This document shows, one piece after another, positions 37,364 to 46,836 of a stretch of DNA of 64,000 nt. The notes beneath the pieces were generated by a model that had not been told where the DNA came from, made no database searches, and saw nothing but the letters and a program-made list of their open reading frames with translations. The stretch is taken from positions 44,979 to 108,978 of the forward strand of contig JAHEIL010000013.1 of the NCBI GenBank assembly GCA_024639405.1. The letters are read 5' to 3'. The translations under genes were made by a program, and so were the position numbers. Within the stretch, counting starts at the first letter, position 1, and each line of letters opens with the position of its first letter. This stretch comes from Crocinitomicaceae bacterium. Lineage in GTDB: Bacteria; Bacteroidota; Bacteroidia; Flavobacteriales_D; Crocinitomicaceae.

Positions 37364-37936
37364 TTATATTTTCACAAACCGTTTTGCATAGCGTTTATCA
37401 TTCATTGCAAGTTCAAGTGTATAAAAACCACTTTCTAATGGAGCAACATTGATTAATAAAGCAGCTGTTTTTTGCACTAACACTTCTTGCCCCAACGCAT
37501 TATAAATTTTTACACCTTGCAGCACTTCACCATCAGGAAGTGTTAATGTAAGTGCTTCACTTGCTGGGTTGGGTGAAAGTTGGATGAAGGAGTCCGGAAG
37601 TTCGTCAATTGACCAATAATAACATTCCCACCAAACAACTTTTACTAATACCAAAGCCGTGTCATAGGTAGCACAAATAGTATCGTTAACAACGTAAGTG
37701 TACGTATATTCACCTGGAATATTACTTGAAATAATAGTTGTATTATTGATTAACATATTTGATGTATTATACCAAGCACCATTTATATCAGCAATATCAG
37801 ATAGTAAAGAATCTAAATTAAAAGGTGTGTTTTTACATATTTCAATAATTGTATCATTTCCAGCAGATGCGCATTGTGAGAAGGAAATGGTTGAAAGACT
37901 AATTGAGCTGAATAGAAGAAGAATATACTTTTTCAT
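37364..37936 (-). CDS. T9SS type A cargo protein, 190 aa
   Basis: A signal peptide (MKKYILLLFSSISLSTISFS) is followed by one Ig-like beta domain (CASAGNDTIIEICKN... ICATYDTALVLVKV). A C-terminal type A sorting domain begins IQLSPNPASEALTL and ends YAKRFVKI. The tail directs export through T9SS and is normally removed by PorU. The function of the short passenger is unknown. The last 213 bp are about 96% identical to the end of the next gene upstream, while the passengers are unrelated. Confidence 0.85.
   Translation of the reverse strand: MKKYILLLFSSISLSTISFSQCASAGNDTIIEICKNTPFNLDSLLSDIADINGAWYNTSNMLINNTTIISSNIPGEYTYTYVVNDTICATYDTALVLVKVVWWECYYWSIDELPDSFIQLSPNPASEALTLTLPDGEVLQGVKIYNALGQEVLVQKTAALLINVAPLESGFYTLELAMNDKRYAKRFVKI
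37371..37583 (-). repeat. Near-identical sorting-tail repeat, unit 1
   Basis: These 213 bp encode the sorting domain and match 37997-38209 with about eight differences, counted by eye. This is far closer than the unrelated passenger regions, so it indicates recent duplication or gene conversion. Confidence 0.85.
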
Positions 37937-37989
37937 AATTCTAAATTTTAAAGATGAATAAATTTTTTCGTTAAGATTTAAACACCATT

Positions 37990-38904
37990 TTAAATCTTCA
38001 CAAACCGTTTTGCATAGCGTTTATCATTCATTGCAAGTTCAAGTGTATAAATACCACTTTCTAATGGAGCAACATTGATTAATAAAGCAGCTGTTTTTTG
38101 CACTAACACTTCTTGCCCCAACGCATTATAAATTTTTACACCTTGTAGCACTTCTCCATCAGGAATTGTTAATGTAAGTGCTTCATTTGCTGGATTAGGT
38201 GAAAGTTGAAAGTAGGACTCGGTTTGTTCGTCGATGCCTAAAGAAAACTCACAATTTTGAAAAAATATAAAAGAAGGTGTTAAATTGTATGAAACATTAA
38301 GTTGAAAAATAAGGTCATAATTTATCATTCCATTTTTATGTTGACAAACTAAAGTTGGTTTTCTTGTGATATTATTTATTATTGTTCTTGCTAAACCATA
38401 CGATGTTCCGACACCTTCTATAAATTCAAACTTACCACTAGTATAGGGAATGTTTTGATTAAAGCGAATGTGCTTTCGGTTTTGTACATCAAAATAAACA
38501 GAATCTACTGGTGCATATGGAAGATTAAATGAAAATGAATTACCAATAACATCTCCAACATTTAATGATAAATCAAAAATTTTGTACCATGCTGTATCTG
38601 TATAATTTTTCTTAACCCATGCTTTACCTTGTATTACGTCTTCCTTTGCATAAAAATTTTCGTTCGGTTGAAAAGAACCAAAGCCTATGTTGGTCGGTGT
38701 ACCAATAATAAAATAAATAGTGTCTCCATTTGCATCTATTGTATCATGATCTATTGAGAGGTTGTAAATAGGGTATTGAGGGTCATCTAAATTACTTCTA
38801 TTTTCCATTATACTCCATGTTGCAGTTGAGTCTCCAAACAAACTTTGATATTGTCCAAAAGCAAGATTGTGAAACAAAAAACAAATTAAGATATACTTTT
38901 TCAT
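37990..38904 (-). CDS. T9SS type A cargo protein, 304 aa
   Basis: A signal peptide (MKKYILICFLFHNLAFG) leads a passenger of about 210 aa with no motif I recognise (ATWSIMENRSNLDDPQYPIY, then repeated beta-like segments). A type A sorting tail follows (FQLSPNPANEALTL to RFVKI). The signal peptide, the 5' flank (CATAATTCTAA...AAAGATGAATA on the plus strand) and the tail resemble those of the 190-aa neighbour. The two genes therefore share ends but not middles. Presumably it is a secreted or surface-attached protein. Confidence 0.85.
   Translation of the reverse strand: MKKYILICFLFHNLAFGQYQSLFGDSTATWSIMENRSNLDDPQYPIYNLSIDHDTIDANGDTIYFIIGTPTNIGFGSFQPNENFYAKEDVIQGKAWVKKNYTDTAWYKIFDLSLNVGDVIGNSFSFNLPYAPVDSVYFDVQNRKHIRFNQNIPYTSGKFEFIEGVGTSYGLARTIINNITRKPTLVCQHKNGMINYDLIFQLNVSYNLTPSFIFFQNCEFSLGIDEQTESYFQLSPNPANEALTLTIPDGEVLQGVKIYNALGQEVLVQKTAALLINVAPLESGIYTLELAMNDKRYAKRFVKI
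37997..38209 (-). repeat. Near-identical sorting-tail repeat, unit 2
   Basis: Partner of 37371-37583, in direct orientation 626 bp away and with equal length. The differences are mostly single bases and one of them changes Ser to Asn in SPNPANEA. Confidence 0.85.
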
Positions 38905-38928
38905 AATTCTAAGTTTAAAAGATGAATA

Positions 38929-39108
38929 CTATTGTTTGATGATTAATTTAGCATCTGTAGCTACGCCATCGCATATCAAAATTGCGGTATAAGTACCATT
39001 CACTATATATGCCCTAATTCGAATAACATTTTGGTAATAATTACTTTAAGATAAAACACTTAATTGTAGTAGAATACTACTTAGTGTACTGATAAAAATT
39101 AGTTTCAT
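38929..39108 (-). pseudogene. Decayed T9SS cargo gene: signal peptide joined to sorting tail across a stop
   Basis: Hand translation of the minus strand gives ATG at 39108, MKLIFISTLSSILLQLSVLS (a good signal peptide), then TAA at 39046-39048. In the same frame follow SNYYQNVIRIRAYI, VNGTYTAILICDG and KLIIKQ with a stop at 38929. The second part matches the last 30 residues or so of a type A sorting tail. The passenger and most of the sorting domain are missing. This looks like an internal deletion product of a third cargo gene in this cluster. The remaining sequence up to 39238 is A/T-rich with nothing else visible. Confidence 0.7.
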
Positions 39109-39238
39109 AGTAGATAGTTTAAATATTAGATAATCAAACTTACAACTATTTTTTTATTAAAACAAATTTATTATCAATTAAATGCTTAAAAATTAAATAA
39201 ATACAAAAAAATCAGGTGCTAACTTATGATGTGAAAAA

Positions 39239-41371
39239 TCACTGATTCTTCTCCATAATATACGTCAATACTTTTTCAATTAAATGCACGCGATCTTTTC
39301 CTGTTACATTGTGTTTATGCATCGGATAGGGGAAGAAATCCATTTGTATTCCTAAATCAACGAATTTTTTTACTAAGGCATAATTATGCTGCATCACTAC
39401 AACGTCATCAATTGTTCCATGAATTAATAATAAATCACCTTTTAAATTTGCTGCATGGTTCAATAAACTCGCATTTTTGTACCCTTCCACATTTTGTTCC
39501 GGGCGATCCATGTAACGTTCGCCATACATGGCTTCATAGTATTTCCAATCTGTAACCGGTCCTCCTGCAACGCCAACTTTAAACACATCTGGGTGACGAA
39601 GCATTAATGAAGTTGTCATAAACCCTCCAAACGACCAACCGTGAACTGCCAAACGATTCGCATCAACATATGGCAAAGATTTTAAATAAGCTACACCTGA
39701 AAGTTGGTCTTCCATTTCCACATCACCTAAACGACGGTGAATTTGTGATTCAAAATCAAAACCACGATTTGCAGAACCTCTACCATCCAACGTAAATACT
39801 AAATAACCTTGTTCAGCCATCCAATACATCCATAAATTTGCACCGTCCAACCAAGTGTTGGTAATCATCTGTGCATGAGGCCCACCATAAACATAGACCA
39901 TAACAGGATATTTTTTAGTCGGGTCAAAATTGCTTGGCTTAATGATGCGCGTGTATAATTTTGAACCATCTTTTCCAATAATCGAACTTATTTCAGCGTT
40001 TCCAATTGCAACAGAACCTAATTTATCTGTACTGTTTAAAAGTAATTTTGCTTTTTTGTTGGAACTTGAAAACAATTCAACATGTTGTGCAATTTTATTA
40101 CTAGAATAACTATCCATAAAGTAGGTCCCAGCATCATTTATTGTAAATGAGTGCGTTCCTTCCGTTGGAGTTACCAATTGTTGTTTTCCTGACAAATCTA
40201 CTTTGTACACCAATGTATTTGTTGCGTTTTCGCCAGTTGCAGTGAAATAAATTTCTTTTCCATTTTTTCGCGCTGCCAAAATTTCTTTTACAACAAATTT
40301 ATTGGTCGTTAATTGTTTGATTAATTTCCCATTAAAATCATAGTAGTACAAGTTGTTAAATCCATCTTTTTCTGAAATCCAAATAAAATTATTCGACGCT
40401 TCAGAAGGGAAGAATGCTGGAAATTCTGGTTCAACCCATTTCTCATTTTTTTCTTCTACTAAAGTTTTAACAAAAGCTCCTGTTTCAACATCGTACACGT
40501 TTAAATAATAATGGTTTTGATCTCTGTTTAATTCTGCAATCAAAACAAACTTGTTATCCGGTGTAAAAACAACATTCGTTAAATAATCATCACTTGCACC
40601 TTTTGGAGAAATATAAACTGTTTTTTGTGTTGCCAAAGAAAAAACACCCACTTTTGGACGCTCAGATTTTTGACCAGCCATAGGATATTTTATCATCATT
40701 GCTTCACCTGGTGTTTTTGAAATATCTAACAACGGGTAATCGTGAACTTCTGATTCGTTCTTTTCATAAAATGCTATATATTGACCGTTTGATGACCAAA
40801 ACAAACCACCTGAAATACCAAATTCATTGCGGGCGATTGATTGTCCAGCAACGATATTTTTATCTGTATGGGAAGTCACTTGAAATTTTATCCCCAACTT
40901 ATTTTGAACAAATACATTGTTTTCAATCGTATATGCAATAGCGCCAGAAGATTCGTGTAGTAAATTATTTTGTGCATCATCAGGAATCGTTTGAATGACG
41001 CTCGCTTTTTTAGTTTGATAATTGAAAGCAAGTGAACGTGTTCCATCAATTATCAATAATTCTTGTTGATTCAACCAAGAAATACCCATTAAATTTGAAA
41101 GTTTCAAATTCGCTGAGGCATTCAAATCTGCCAACGTAAACACGACAGAATTTGCTATTAACTTCGGATTAGATTTGTACAAAGTATCTGCTTTTTTAGA
41201 AAGAAACGAATACTCTTCTGAAGCTGGAATCCAACTGAAACTATTAATGCGGTCTGGACCAAACGTTCTAAATTGATTTAAAACTGCATCTTTTAAGGTT
41301 AATGTGCTTTTTTGAGAAAAGCTATTTAATGTAGCTGTAAGTAATACAACACTTAATAGTATTTTTTTCAT
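39239..41371 (-). CDS. Dipeptidyl peptidase IV-type S9 peptidase
   Basis: This 710-aa exported peptidase has a signal peptide (MKKILLSVVLLTATLNSFS), then a DPP-IV-type beta-propeller (about residues 40-470) and an alpha/beta hydrolase domain. The nucleophile is in GWSFGGFM (about residue 579), preceded by VYGGPHAQM. The Asp is in IHGTIDDVV and the His in YPMHKHNV. It would release X-Pro or X-Ala dipeptides in the periplasm. It lies 9 bp after the DUF2461 gene, so the two are probably co-transcribed. Confidence 0.92.
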   Translation of the reverse strand: MKKILLSVVLLTATLNSFSQKSTLTLKDAVLNQFRTFGPDRINSFSWIPASEEYSFLSKKADTLYKSNPKLIANSVVFTLADLNASANLKLSNLMGISWLNQQELLIIDGTRSLAFNYQTKKASVIQTIPDDAQNNLLHESSGAIAYTIENNVFVQNKLGIKFQVTSHTDKNIVAGQSIARNEFGISGGLFWSSNGQYIAFYEKNESEVHDYPLLDISKTPGEAMMIKYPMAGQKSERPKVGVFSLATQKTVYISPKGASDDYLTNVVFTPDNKFVLIAELNRDQNHYYLNVYDVETGAFVKTLVEEKNEKWVEPEFPAFFPSEASNNFIWISEKDGFNNLYYYDFNGKLIKQLTTNKFVVKEILAARKNGKEIYFTATGENATNTLVYKVDLSGKQQLVTPTEGTHSFTINDAGTYFMDSYSSNKIAQHVELFSSSNKKAKLLLNSTDKLGSVAIGNAEISSIIGKDGSKLYTRIIKPSNFDPTKKYPVMVYVYGGPHAQMITNTWLDGANLWMYWMAEQGYLVFTLDGRGSANRGFDFESQIHRRLGDVEMEDQLSGVAYLKSLPYVDANRLAVHGWSFGGFMTTSLMLRHPDVFKVGVAGGPVTDWKYYEAMYGERYMDRPEQNVEGYKNASLLNHAANLKGDLLLIHGTIDDVVVMQHNYALVKKFVDLGIQMDFFPYPMHKHNVTGKDRVHLIEKVLTYIMEKNQ

Positions 41372-41380
41372 GGTTTGAAT

Positions 41381-42055
41381 TTATTTTTGTGCGATAAATT
41401 TAGTTAAAAACTGTTCAATTGGTCTTCCTTTTTTGTAACAATCGATCAATATTTCTGTAAGGTTTTCATGTAAGATAATTTCAGGTTCGAATTCTGCAAA
41501 AAAGTAAAATTGTTTGTTAAAAATCAGTGGTTCAATTTCCGACGCTTCACTCAAATCTTTTGGAATGACTTTGTTTTTCTCCCCTCTAATCTCTCCAAAT
41601 ATTGCTTTAAATTCAGGCGAATCGTATAATTTTTTGAAGGCGGTTAAATTATCAGCAATTCCTTCTCGTACAGATAACAAATCTTCTTTATCAATTTCAT
41701 AGATTCCGCCATACACGCGAACGTGTTCAGGACCAAATTCAAAATAAATTCCATTAATCGCTCTCGATTTTTTGCCTTCAGGAGCAACAACCGCAGAAAC
41801 ATTTAATTTGTAGGGTGTTTTATCTTTTGAAAAACGGATGTCACGATTGATTCTAAAAATGCAATCTTTCGCCTCAACACCTTTGAAATTGGGGTCGAGT
41901 AAAGCAATTTCATCAATAATGAGTTGTACAAAAGTTTTAAAAGGGTTTTTTATCGTGCTTTCATACCTTTTTCGGTTTTCATCAAACCAATCTTTGTGAT
42001 TATTTGCTGCTAAATCAATGAAAAATTGCAAAAAATCAGCTTTAAAATGCGCCAT
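41381..42055 (-). CDS. DUF2461 family protein
   Basis: The 224-aa soluble protein has the DUF2461 pattern: FFIDLAANNHKDWFDENRKRYE at the start, IFRINRDIRFSKDKTPYKLNVSA in the middle, and GIYFEFGPEHVRVYGGIY. The biochemical role of the family is not known to me. It has no signal peptide and is probably cytoplasmic. A TAGTTTTG element precedes it, and the DPP-IV gene follows closely. Confidence 0.85.
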   Translation of the reverse strand: MAHFKADFLQFFIDLAANNHKDWFDENRKRYESTIKNPFKTFVQLIIDEIALLDPNFKGVEAKDCIFRINRDIRFSKDKTPYKLNVSAVVAPEGKKSRAINGIYFEFGPEHVRVYGGIYEIDKEDLLSVREGIADNLTAFKKLYDSPEFKAIFGEIRGEKNKVIPKDLSEASEIEPLIFNKQFYFFAEFEPEIILHENLTEILIDCYKKGRPIEQFLTKFIAQK

Positions 42056-42066
42056 TCTTTTTCTTT

Positions 42067-42074
42067 CAAAACTA
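42067..42074 (-). promoter_or_regulatory. Putative -7 element of DUF2461/DPP-IV operon
   Basis: Reads TAGTTTTG on the minus strand, an exact TAnnTTTG match 11 bp before the ATG. Confidence 0.5.
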
Positions 42075-42179
42075 CTAAAAATAAAATGAAGTTAGTAGTT
42101 GATTCAAACCAAAATTCTATTCCAATCCGAATTTCTTTATTCTAATAAAATGCTGTATTTTTACAGAAAAATAAAAAAG

Positions 42180-42659
42180 ATGAAACACGTTAGCTTCGCT
42201 AGTATTGAGAAAGCGATCAAAAAAGTAGATAATTTGGATGATGACGGCTTAGAAAAGTTGTCTGAAACCTATTCTTTAGCACAACAAACTTTATTATCAT
42301 ATGTTATGTCGGCTGCCATTGAATACCAAAACGAACAATTGGAAGGGTTATTGATTTATTACTATTGTTTAATTTCTGAATGTTATGCGCAAGAAGGCGT
42401 AATATTAAATGAAATTACTGAAGCCGACATCGATGCGTTTGAAGAACCTTATTTCCAAATGTTAGACGCCTATTTTGAAAACGACGAGGAAGATGTGTTA
42501 GAAGATTTCTGTGATCAACCTGAATTGGCGCAATTTATGGCAATGGAAATTTCAACAGAAGATGAGGATGGAACATCTTTAGACGATGAAACAGCTACTC
42601 AATTGTTCATTGTAACGATTGCTATTATTACGTTAATGAATCGTGCAATAGCAGCCTAA
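42180..42659 (+). CDS. Acidic hypothetical protein
   Basis: I use ATG 42180 (MKHVSFASIEKAIKKV, 159 aa). The longer ORF adds a non-conserved-looking N-terminus running over TATTTTTA, a likely promoter element. The protein is all-helical by composition, with an acidic C-terminal half (FENDEEDVLEDFCDQPE, STEDEDGTSLDDE). It is cytoplasmic. I recognise no family. It overlaps the thioesterase gene by one base (TAATG), which couples their translation. Confidence 0.7.
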   Translation: MKHVSFASIEKAIKKVDNLDDDGLEKLSETYSLAQQTLLSYVMSAAIEYQNEQLEGLLIYYYCLISECYAQEGVILNEITEADIDAFEEPYFQMLDAYFENDEEDVLEDFCDQPELAQFMAMEISTEDEDGTSLDDETATQLFIVTIAIITLMNRAIAA

Positions 42660-43066
42660 TGAAAACGCCGCTTGAAATTGTTCAACTCATGCTTGAGAAA
42701 GACGCTTTTAGTCAACTTTTAGGCATGGAAGTCCTTCAGATTTCAGAAGGAAGTTGTCAATTAGCAATGTCGGTATCAAAAGATTTATTGAATGGTTTTC
42801 ACATAGCTCATGGCGGAATTTGTTATTCTTTAGCAGATTCCGCACTGGCCTTTGCCGCCAATAGTTATGGGTTTCAATCTGTAAGTATTGAAACGAGTAT
42901 TTCTCACGTGAAAAAAGTAGTTGAAAACGATCGTTTAACTGCAACCGTTAAAGAGCTCAATAAAACTTTCAAATCAGGACTTTATGAAGTCACTGTAACC
43001 AATCAACACCAAGAACCTGTAGCCTTTTTCAAAGGTACCGTTTTAATTTCATCAAAAATCTGGTAA
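42659..43066 (+). CDS. PaaI-like hotdog thioesterase
   Basis: The 135-aa protein has the hotdog thioesterase motif HGGICYSLADSALAFAANS (about residues 44-62), with the Asp in the position of the PaaI nucleophile or base. The VSIETSISHVKKV strand and a late VAFFKGTVL strand follow. PaaI-type enzymes hydrolyse phenylacetyl-CoA-derived thioesters. No paa catabolic genes are adjacent, so the physiological substrate is open. A MarR-family gene begins 54 bp downstream on the same strand. Confidence 0.88.
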   Translation: MKTPLEIVQLMLEKDAFSQLLGMEVLQISEGSCQLAMSVSKDLLNGFHIAHGGICYSLADSALAFAANSYGFQSVSIETSISHVKKVVENDRLTATVKELNKTFKSGLYEVTVTNQHQEPVAFFKGTVLISSKIW

Positions 43067-43078
43067 AATTTTTAATTG

Positions 43079-43102
43079 AGCCTATCTTTTAGCCTATCTT
43101 TG
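43079..43102 (+). promoter_or_regulatory. marR promoter with tandem AGCCTATCTTT
   Basis: AGCCTATCTTT occurs twice at 12-bp spacing. The second copy continues into G to make a perfect TATCTTTG -7 element (43095-43102), 18 bp before the ATG. The first gives an imperfect TATCTTTT. Confidence 0.55.
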
Positions 43103-43120
43103 TAGCACCAAAGACAAAAA

Positions 43121-43567
43121 ATGGCTATTGACTCAACACTATATGACTTTGCTGTCAGACATTCTTGGCATCGTTTATCTCGTATGTACAACCAACGTGC
43201 GCTCGAACATGACATCACCATTCCAATCGGATTTATTTTAATGATTGTAGAAAAAGAGGGAACTCCAAGTACGCAATTAGGACCAAAAATGGGCATGGAA
43301 CCAACTTCATTGTCGCGCACTTTAAAAACCATGGAAGATAAAGGTTACATCATTCGAACGGAAGACGCAAAAGACAAGCGAAAAGTACTAATTTCCTTAA
43401 CTGAAGCTGGAATTTCTATGCGAAAAATTGTCAAAGACTTTATCATTGGATTCAATGATAAAATCGCGACAAGTGTTACACCAAAAAAAATGGCGATTTT
43501 CTTAGAAGTTATTAATCAAGTAGATGAATTAATCGACGAAGAATATAAAACACTTAATCTTCAATGA
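43121..43567 (+). CDS. MarR-family transcriptional regulator
   Basis: The 148-aa winged-helix regulator has its recognition region in [26 protein letters not shown], the wing in [19 protein letters not shown], and a helical C-terminal dimerisation arm. The ligand is unknown. It follows the PaaI-like thioesterase, which suggests control of acyl-CoA or aromatic-acid metabolism, but that is inference. The last 14 bp overlap the convergent tyrS gene. Confidence 0.9.
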   Translation: MAIDSTLYDFAVRHSWHRLSRMYNQRALEHDITIPIGFILMIVEKEGTPSTQLGPKMGMEPTSLSRTLKTMEDKGYIIRTEDAKDKRKVLISLTEAGISMRKIVKDFIIGFNDKIATSVTPKKMAIFLEVINQVDELIDEEYKTLNLQ

Positions 43568-44837
43568 TTAAGATGTAATTATTTTTCTTTCCTTTTCCGA
43601 TCAACGCATATTTCCCATTGATCAAGTGAGTCGAATTGAACACAAACTGTTCGTCCACTTTCTCTTTGTTTACAGCAACAGCATTCGCTTTCAACTCTCG
43701 TTTCGCTTCACCATTTGAAGCTAAAAAGCCTGTTTTAGCAGCCAAAGCATCGACAATTGTTATGCCTTCATTGAAATCAGCTCGTGAAACAGTAGCTTGA
43801 GGTACTCCATTAAAAATTGCAAAGAAGTCTTTTTCGCTTAATTTCTTCAAATCATCTGAAGTAGATTTTCCAAATAAAATTTGCGATGCTGCAATGGCAG
43901 TTTCAAGCGCTTGTTCTCCATGAACACGCACGGTAATATCGTCAGCAATAGCTTTTTGCAATACTCTTAAATGCGGCGCTTCGTTGTGTTCTTTTTCGAT
44001 AGCTTCAATTTCTTCTTTAGACTTCAATGTAAAAATACGAATGTAATTTACCGCGTCTATATCACTTGAATTCAGCCAAAACTGGTAAAATTCATAAGCT
44101 GAAGTTTTTTCAGGATCTAACCAAACACTTCCACCTTCCGTTTTACCAAACTTTGTTCCATCTGCTTTTTTAATCAAAGGAGTTGTAACAGCATATGCCT
44201 CATTACCAGATTTTCTTCGAATCAATTCTGTACCTGTCACAATGTTTCCCCATTGATCTGAACCACCTAATTGTACAATACAATTGTGGTTTTTATTCAA
44301 ATAGTAAAAATCATAGCCTTGCACCAATTGGTAGGTGAACTCAGTAAAAGACATACCAGTTTCCAAGCGCGATTTCACTGAATCTTTTGATAACATGTAA
44401 TTTACAGAAATGTGCTTGCCCACATCACGAATGAAATCTAAAAAATTAAAATCTTTGAACCAATCGTAATTATTGACCATTTCTGCTCCATTCGCAGATG
44501 CTGAGAAATCCAAAAACTTTTCCAACTGAGATTTTACACACGCAACATTGTGATTCAATGTATCCGCATCTAATAAATTACGCTCTTTAGATTTACCTGA
44601 AGGATCTCCCACCATTCCAGTTGCTCCTCCAACCAATGCGTATGGCTTGTGGCCAGCACGTTGAAAGTGAACCAACGTCATAATTTGAACTAAATGTCCA
44701 ACATGCAATGAATCGGCTGTAGGATCAAAACCAATGTACCCACTTGAAACTTGTTTATTCAGCGCTTCTTCTGTTCCAGGCATAATATCGTGAATCATTC
44801 CTCTCCACGTCAATTCTTGAATGAAATTTGTTGGCAT
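43554..44837 (-). CDS. tyrS: Tyrosyl-tRNA synthetase
   Basis: This 427-aa class I synthetase contains the HIGH-like motif HVGHL (in [11 protein letters not shown]) and the tyrosine pocket segment [13 protein letters not shown]. The KMSKS-like loop reads KFGKT. A C-terminal S4-like RNA-binding domain ends [12 protein letters not shown]. Full length for bacterial TyrRS. It sits 1 bp downstream of gldA on the minus strand. Confidence 0.96.
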   Translation of the reverse strand: MPTNFIQELTWRGMIHDIMPGTEEALNKQVSSGYIGFDPTADSLHVGHLVQIMTLVHFQRAGHKPYALVGGATGMVGDPSGKSKERNLLDADTLNHNVACVKSQLEKFLDFSASANGAEMVNNYDWFKDFNFLDFIRDVGKHISVNYMLSKDSVKSRLETGMSFTEFTYQLVQGYDFYYLNKNHNCIVQLGGSDQWGNIVTGTELIRRKSGNEAYAVTTPLIKKADGTKFGKTEGGSVWLDPEKTSAYEFYQFWLNSSDIDAVNYIRIFTLKSKEEIEAIEKEHNEAPHLRVLQKAIADDITVRVHGEQALETAIAASQILFGKSTSDDLKKLSEKDFFAIFNGVPQATVSRADFNEGITIVDALAAKTGFLASNGEAKRELKANAVAVNKEKVDEQFVFNSTHLINGKYALIGKGKKNNYILIIED

Positions 44838-44838
44838 C

Positions 44839-45738
44839 TTATTTTGTTAATTCTTTAAATACTTCCTCTAATGTTTTCTCTTCTAATTTCAATGTTAAAA
44901 TTAGCAAGTTATGTTGTTGAGCAAATTGTGCAACGCTTCTTCTTAAATCATGCGCAGCAGTTGCTTCCAATAACCAACCTTGGTTCACTTTTTCTAATTT
45001 TTCAACACCATCAATTTTAGCAATCAATGATTTTGAAACATCACCATCAAACTCCACATAAACTGTTTGATGAACTGTGTCTAATTGCAATTCTGCTGCT
45101 GTATTATCTGCAACAATTTGACCTTTGTTGATGATGACGACTCTGTCACAAATCGCTTCTACCTCTTGCATGATATGCGTTGAAAGCATTACCGTTTTAG
45201 ACTTTCCGATTTTCCGAATTAATTCGCGGATCTCTACTAGTTGATTCGGATCTAAACCAGAAGTTGGCTCATCTAAAATCAACACTTCAGGGTCGTGAAT
45301 AATTGCAGCTGCTAAACCAACTCGTTGGCGGTAACCTTTTGAAAGAGCTCCGATTTTTTTTGCTTGTTCAACTTCCAAACCAACAGCAACAATCATTTCT
45401 TCAATGCGCGCCTTTAAGTTTTTTATCTTGTACGTTTTCCCAACAAACTCCAAGTATTCTTTCACGTACATATCTAAATAAAGTGGGTTGTTTTCAGGTA
45501 AATATCCAATCATTTTTCGGGTATTTAACGAATCAACATCCACAGGCATTCCACATACAGTAACTTCTCCTGAAGTTGAAGGAATAAATCCAGTTATGAT
45601 TTTCATTGTAGTGGATTTCCCAGCACCATTTGGACCTAAAAAACCAACAATTTCTCCTTTTGCAACAGAAAATGAAATATCTCTTACTGCAGCTTGTTCG
45701 CCGTAATATTTAAAAAGATTTTTTACCTCGATAGACAT
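44839..45738 (-). CDS. gldA: ABC transporter ATP-binding protein GldA
   Basis: The 299-aa ATPase has Walker [10 protein letters not shown], a signature [10 protein letters not shown], Walker [16 protein letters not shown] and a switch His in LSTHIM. The length and the pattern [21 protein letters not shown] match GldA, which with GldF and GldG forms an ABC transporter needed for flavobacterial gliding in Flavobacterium johnsoniae. GldF and GldG are not in the window. Similar ATPases serve other exporters, so the gliding role is inference. Confidence 0.85.
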   Translation of the reverse strand: MSIEVKNLFKYYGEQAAVRDISFSVAKGEIVGFLGPNGAGKSTTMKIITGFIPSTSGEVTVCGMPVDVDSLNTRKMIGYLPENNPLYLDMYVKEYLEFVGKTYKIKNLKARIEEMIVAVGLEVEQAKKIGALSKGYRQRVGLAAAIIHDPEVLILDEPTSGLDPNQLVEIRELIRKIGKSKTVMLSTHIMQEVEAICDRVVIINKGQIVADNTAAELQLDTVHQTVYVEFDGDVSKSLIAKIDGVEKLEKVNQGWLLEATAAHDLRRSVAQFAQQHNLLILTLKLEEKTLEEVFKELTK

Positions 45739-45857
45739 GTTTTCAGAATTGAATTGCGAAGATACAGAATTATTCTATTTTTTTTCATGTTCTGAATGCA
45801 GAGATTTCAATATTATACATTTCTATTCTGCGCGAATGAAGGCAATTTTTTTTCTGC

Positions 45858-45865
45858 TATCTTTG
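45858..45865 (+). promoter_or_regulatory. Putative -7 element of rsgA operon
   Basis: TATCTTTG ends 5 bp before the ATG at 45871. It supports that start over the longer ORF and predicts a nearly leaderless transcript. Confidence 0.55.
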
Positions 45866-45870
45866 CACCT

Positions 45871-46827
45871 ATGTCAAACAAAGGTGTTGTTTTAAAATCT
45901 ACCGGTAAATGGTATATTGTCGAATTAGAAGATCATTCGATTGTAAATTGCCGTATACGTGGAAAAATTAGACTGGATGGGTTAAAAACCACCAATCCGA
46001 TTGCAGTAGGTGACATTGTTGACTTGGATAAAAAATTAGACGAAGAAGGAAATAGAGTAATATTAGATTTTCAAAATAGACGAAACTACATCGTCCGAAA
46101 ATCAACCAATTTAAGCAAGCAAATGCAGATTTTAGCTGCGAATATTGACCGTGCTTACTTGTTAGTAACGATACATTCTCCCGTAACCCATTTAGCTTTT
46201 ATTGATCGTTTTTTAGTTGCAGCTGAATCATTCCGCATTCCAACTACGATTTTGTTTAATAAAATTGATCAATACAACGAAGATGATATATTGTACATTG
46301 ATGCCTTGATTGATTTGTATGAATCGATTGGTTATCCATGTTTTAAAATTTCCGCTTCTCAAAAAGAAAACATTGATTTTTTACGTTCGGAAATAAATGA
46401 TAAACAAGTTATGATTTCTGGTCACAGTGGTGTTGGAAAAAGCACCTTAGTGAATGCGCTCGATGCTTCTTTAAACTTGCAAACAGGAGAAATCTCACAA
46501 GCTCATTTACAAGGGCAACATACCACGACATTTGCAGAAATGCACAAATTACAATCTGGCGGATACATCATCGACACTCCAGGAATTAGAGCATTTGGAA
46601 TCGTCGATTTAGACAAAGAAGTGATTTCACATTATTTCCCTGAAATGCGAAACTTGATTGGTGCTTGCAAATTTCACAATTGCCAACATTTAAACGAACC
46701 TAAATGTGCTGTGAAAGAAGCTGTTGAAAAAGGAGAGATTTCTGAAAGCCGCTATTTTTCATATGTGCAATTGGTGACAGAAGATGAAAATGAAACTTAT
46801 CGAAGTAAGAAAAATTTCACCCTTTAA
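45871..46827 (+). CDS. rsgA: Ribosome small-subunit-dependent GTPase RsgA
   Basis: I start at ATG 45871 (MSNKGVVLKSTG, 318 aa). The protein has an N-terminal OB domain (WYIVELEDHSIVNCRIRGKIR) and a circularly permuted GTPase, with FNKIDQ (G4) before the P-loop SGHSGVGKST and then DTPGIRAFG. The C-terminal zinc finger is C-x-H-x-C type (GACKFHNCQHLNEPKCAVK). It assists late 30S maturation. dtd follows after 9 bp. Confidence 0.94.
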   Translation: MSNKGVVLKSTGKWYIVELEDHSIVNCRIRGKIRLDGLKTTNPIAVGDIVDLDKKLDEEGNRVILDFQNRRNYIVRKSTNLSKQMQILAANIDRAYLLVTIHSPVTHLAFIDRFLVAAESFRIPTTILFNKIDQYNEDDILYIDALIDLYESIGYPCFKISASQKENIDFLRSEINDKQVMISGHSGVGKSTLVNALDASLNLQTGEISQAHLQGQHTTTFAEMHKLQSGGYIIDTPGIRAFGIVDLDKEVISHYFPEMRNLIGACKFHNCQHLNEPKCAVKEAVEKGEISESRYFSYVQLVTEDENETYRSKKNFTL

Positions 46828-46836
46828 TTTTTAAGT

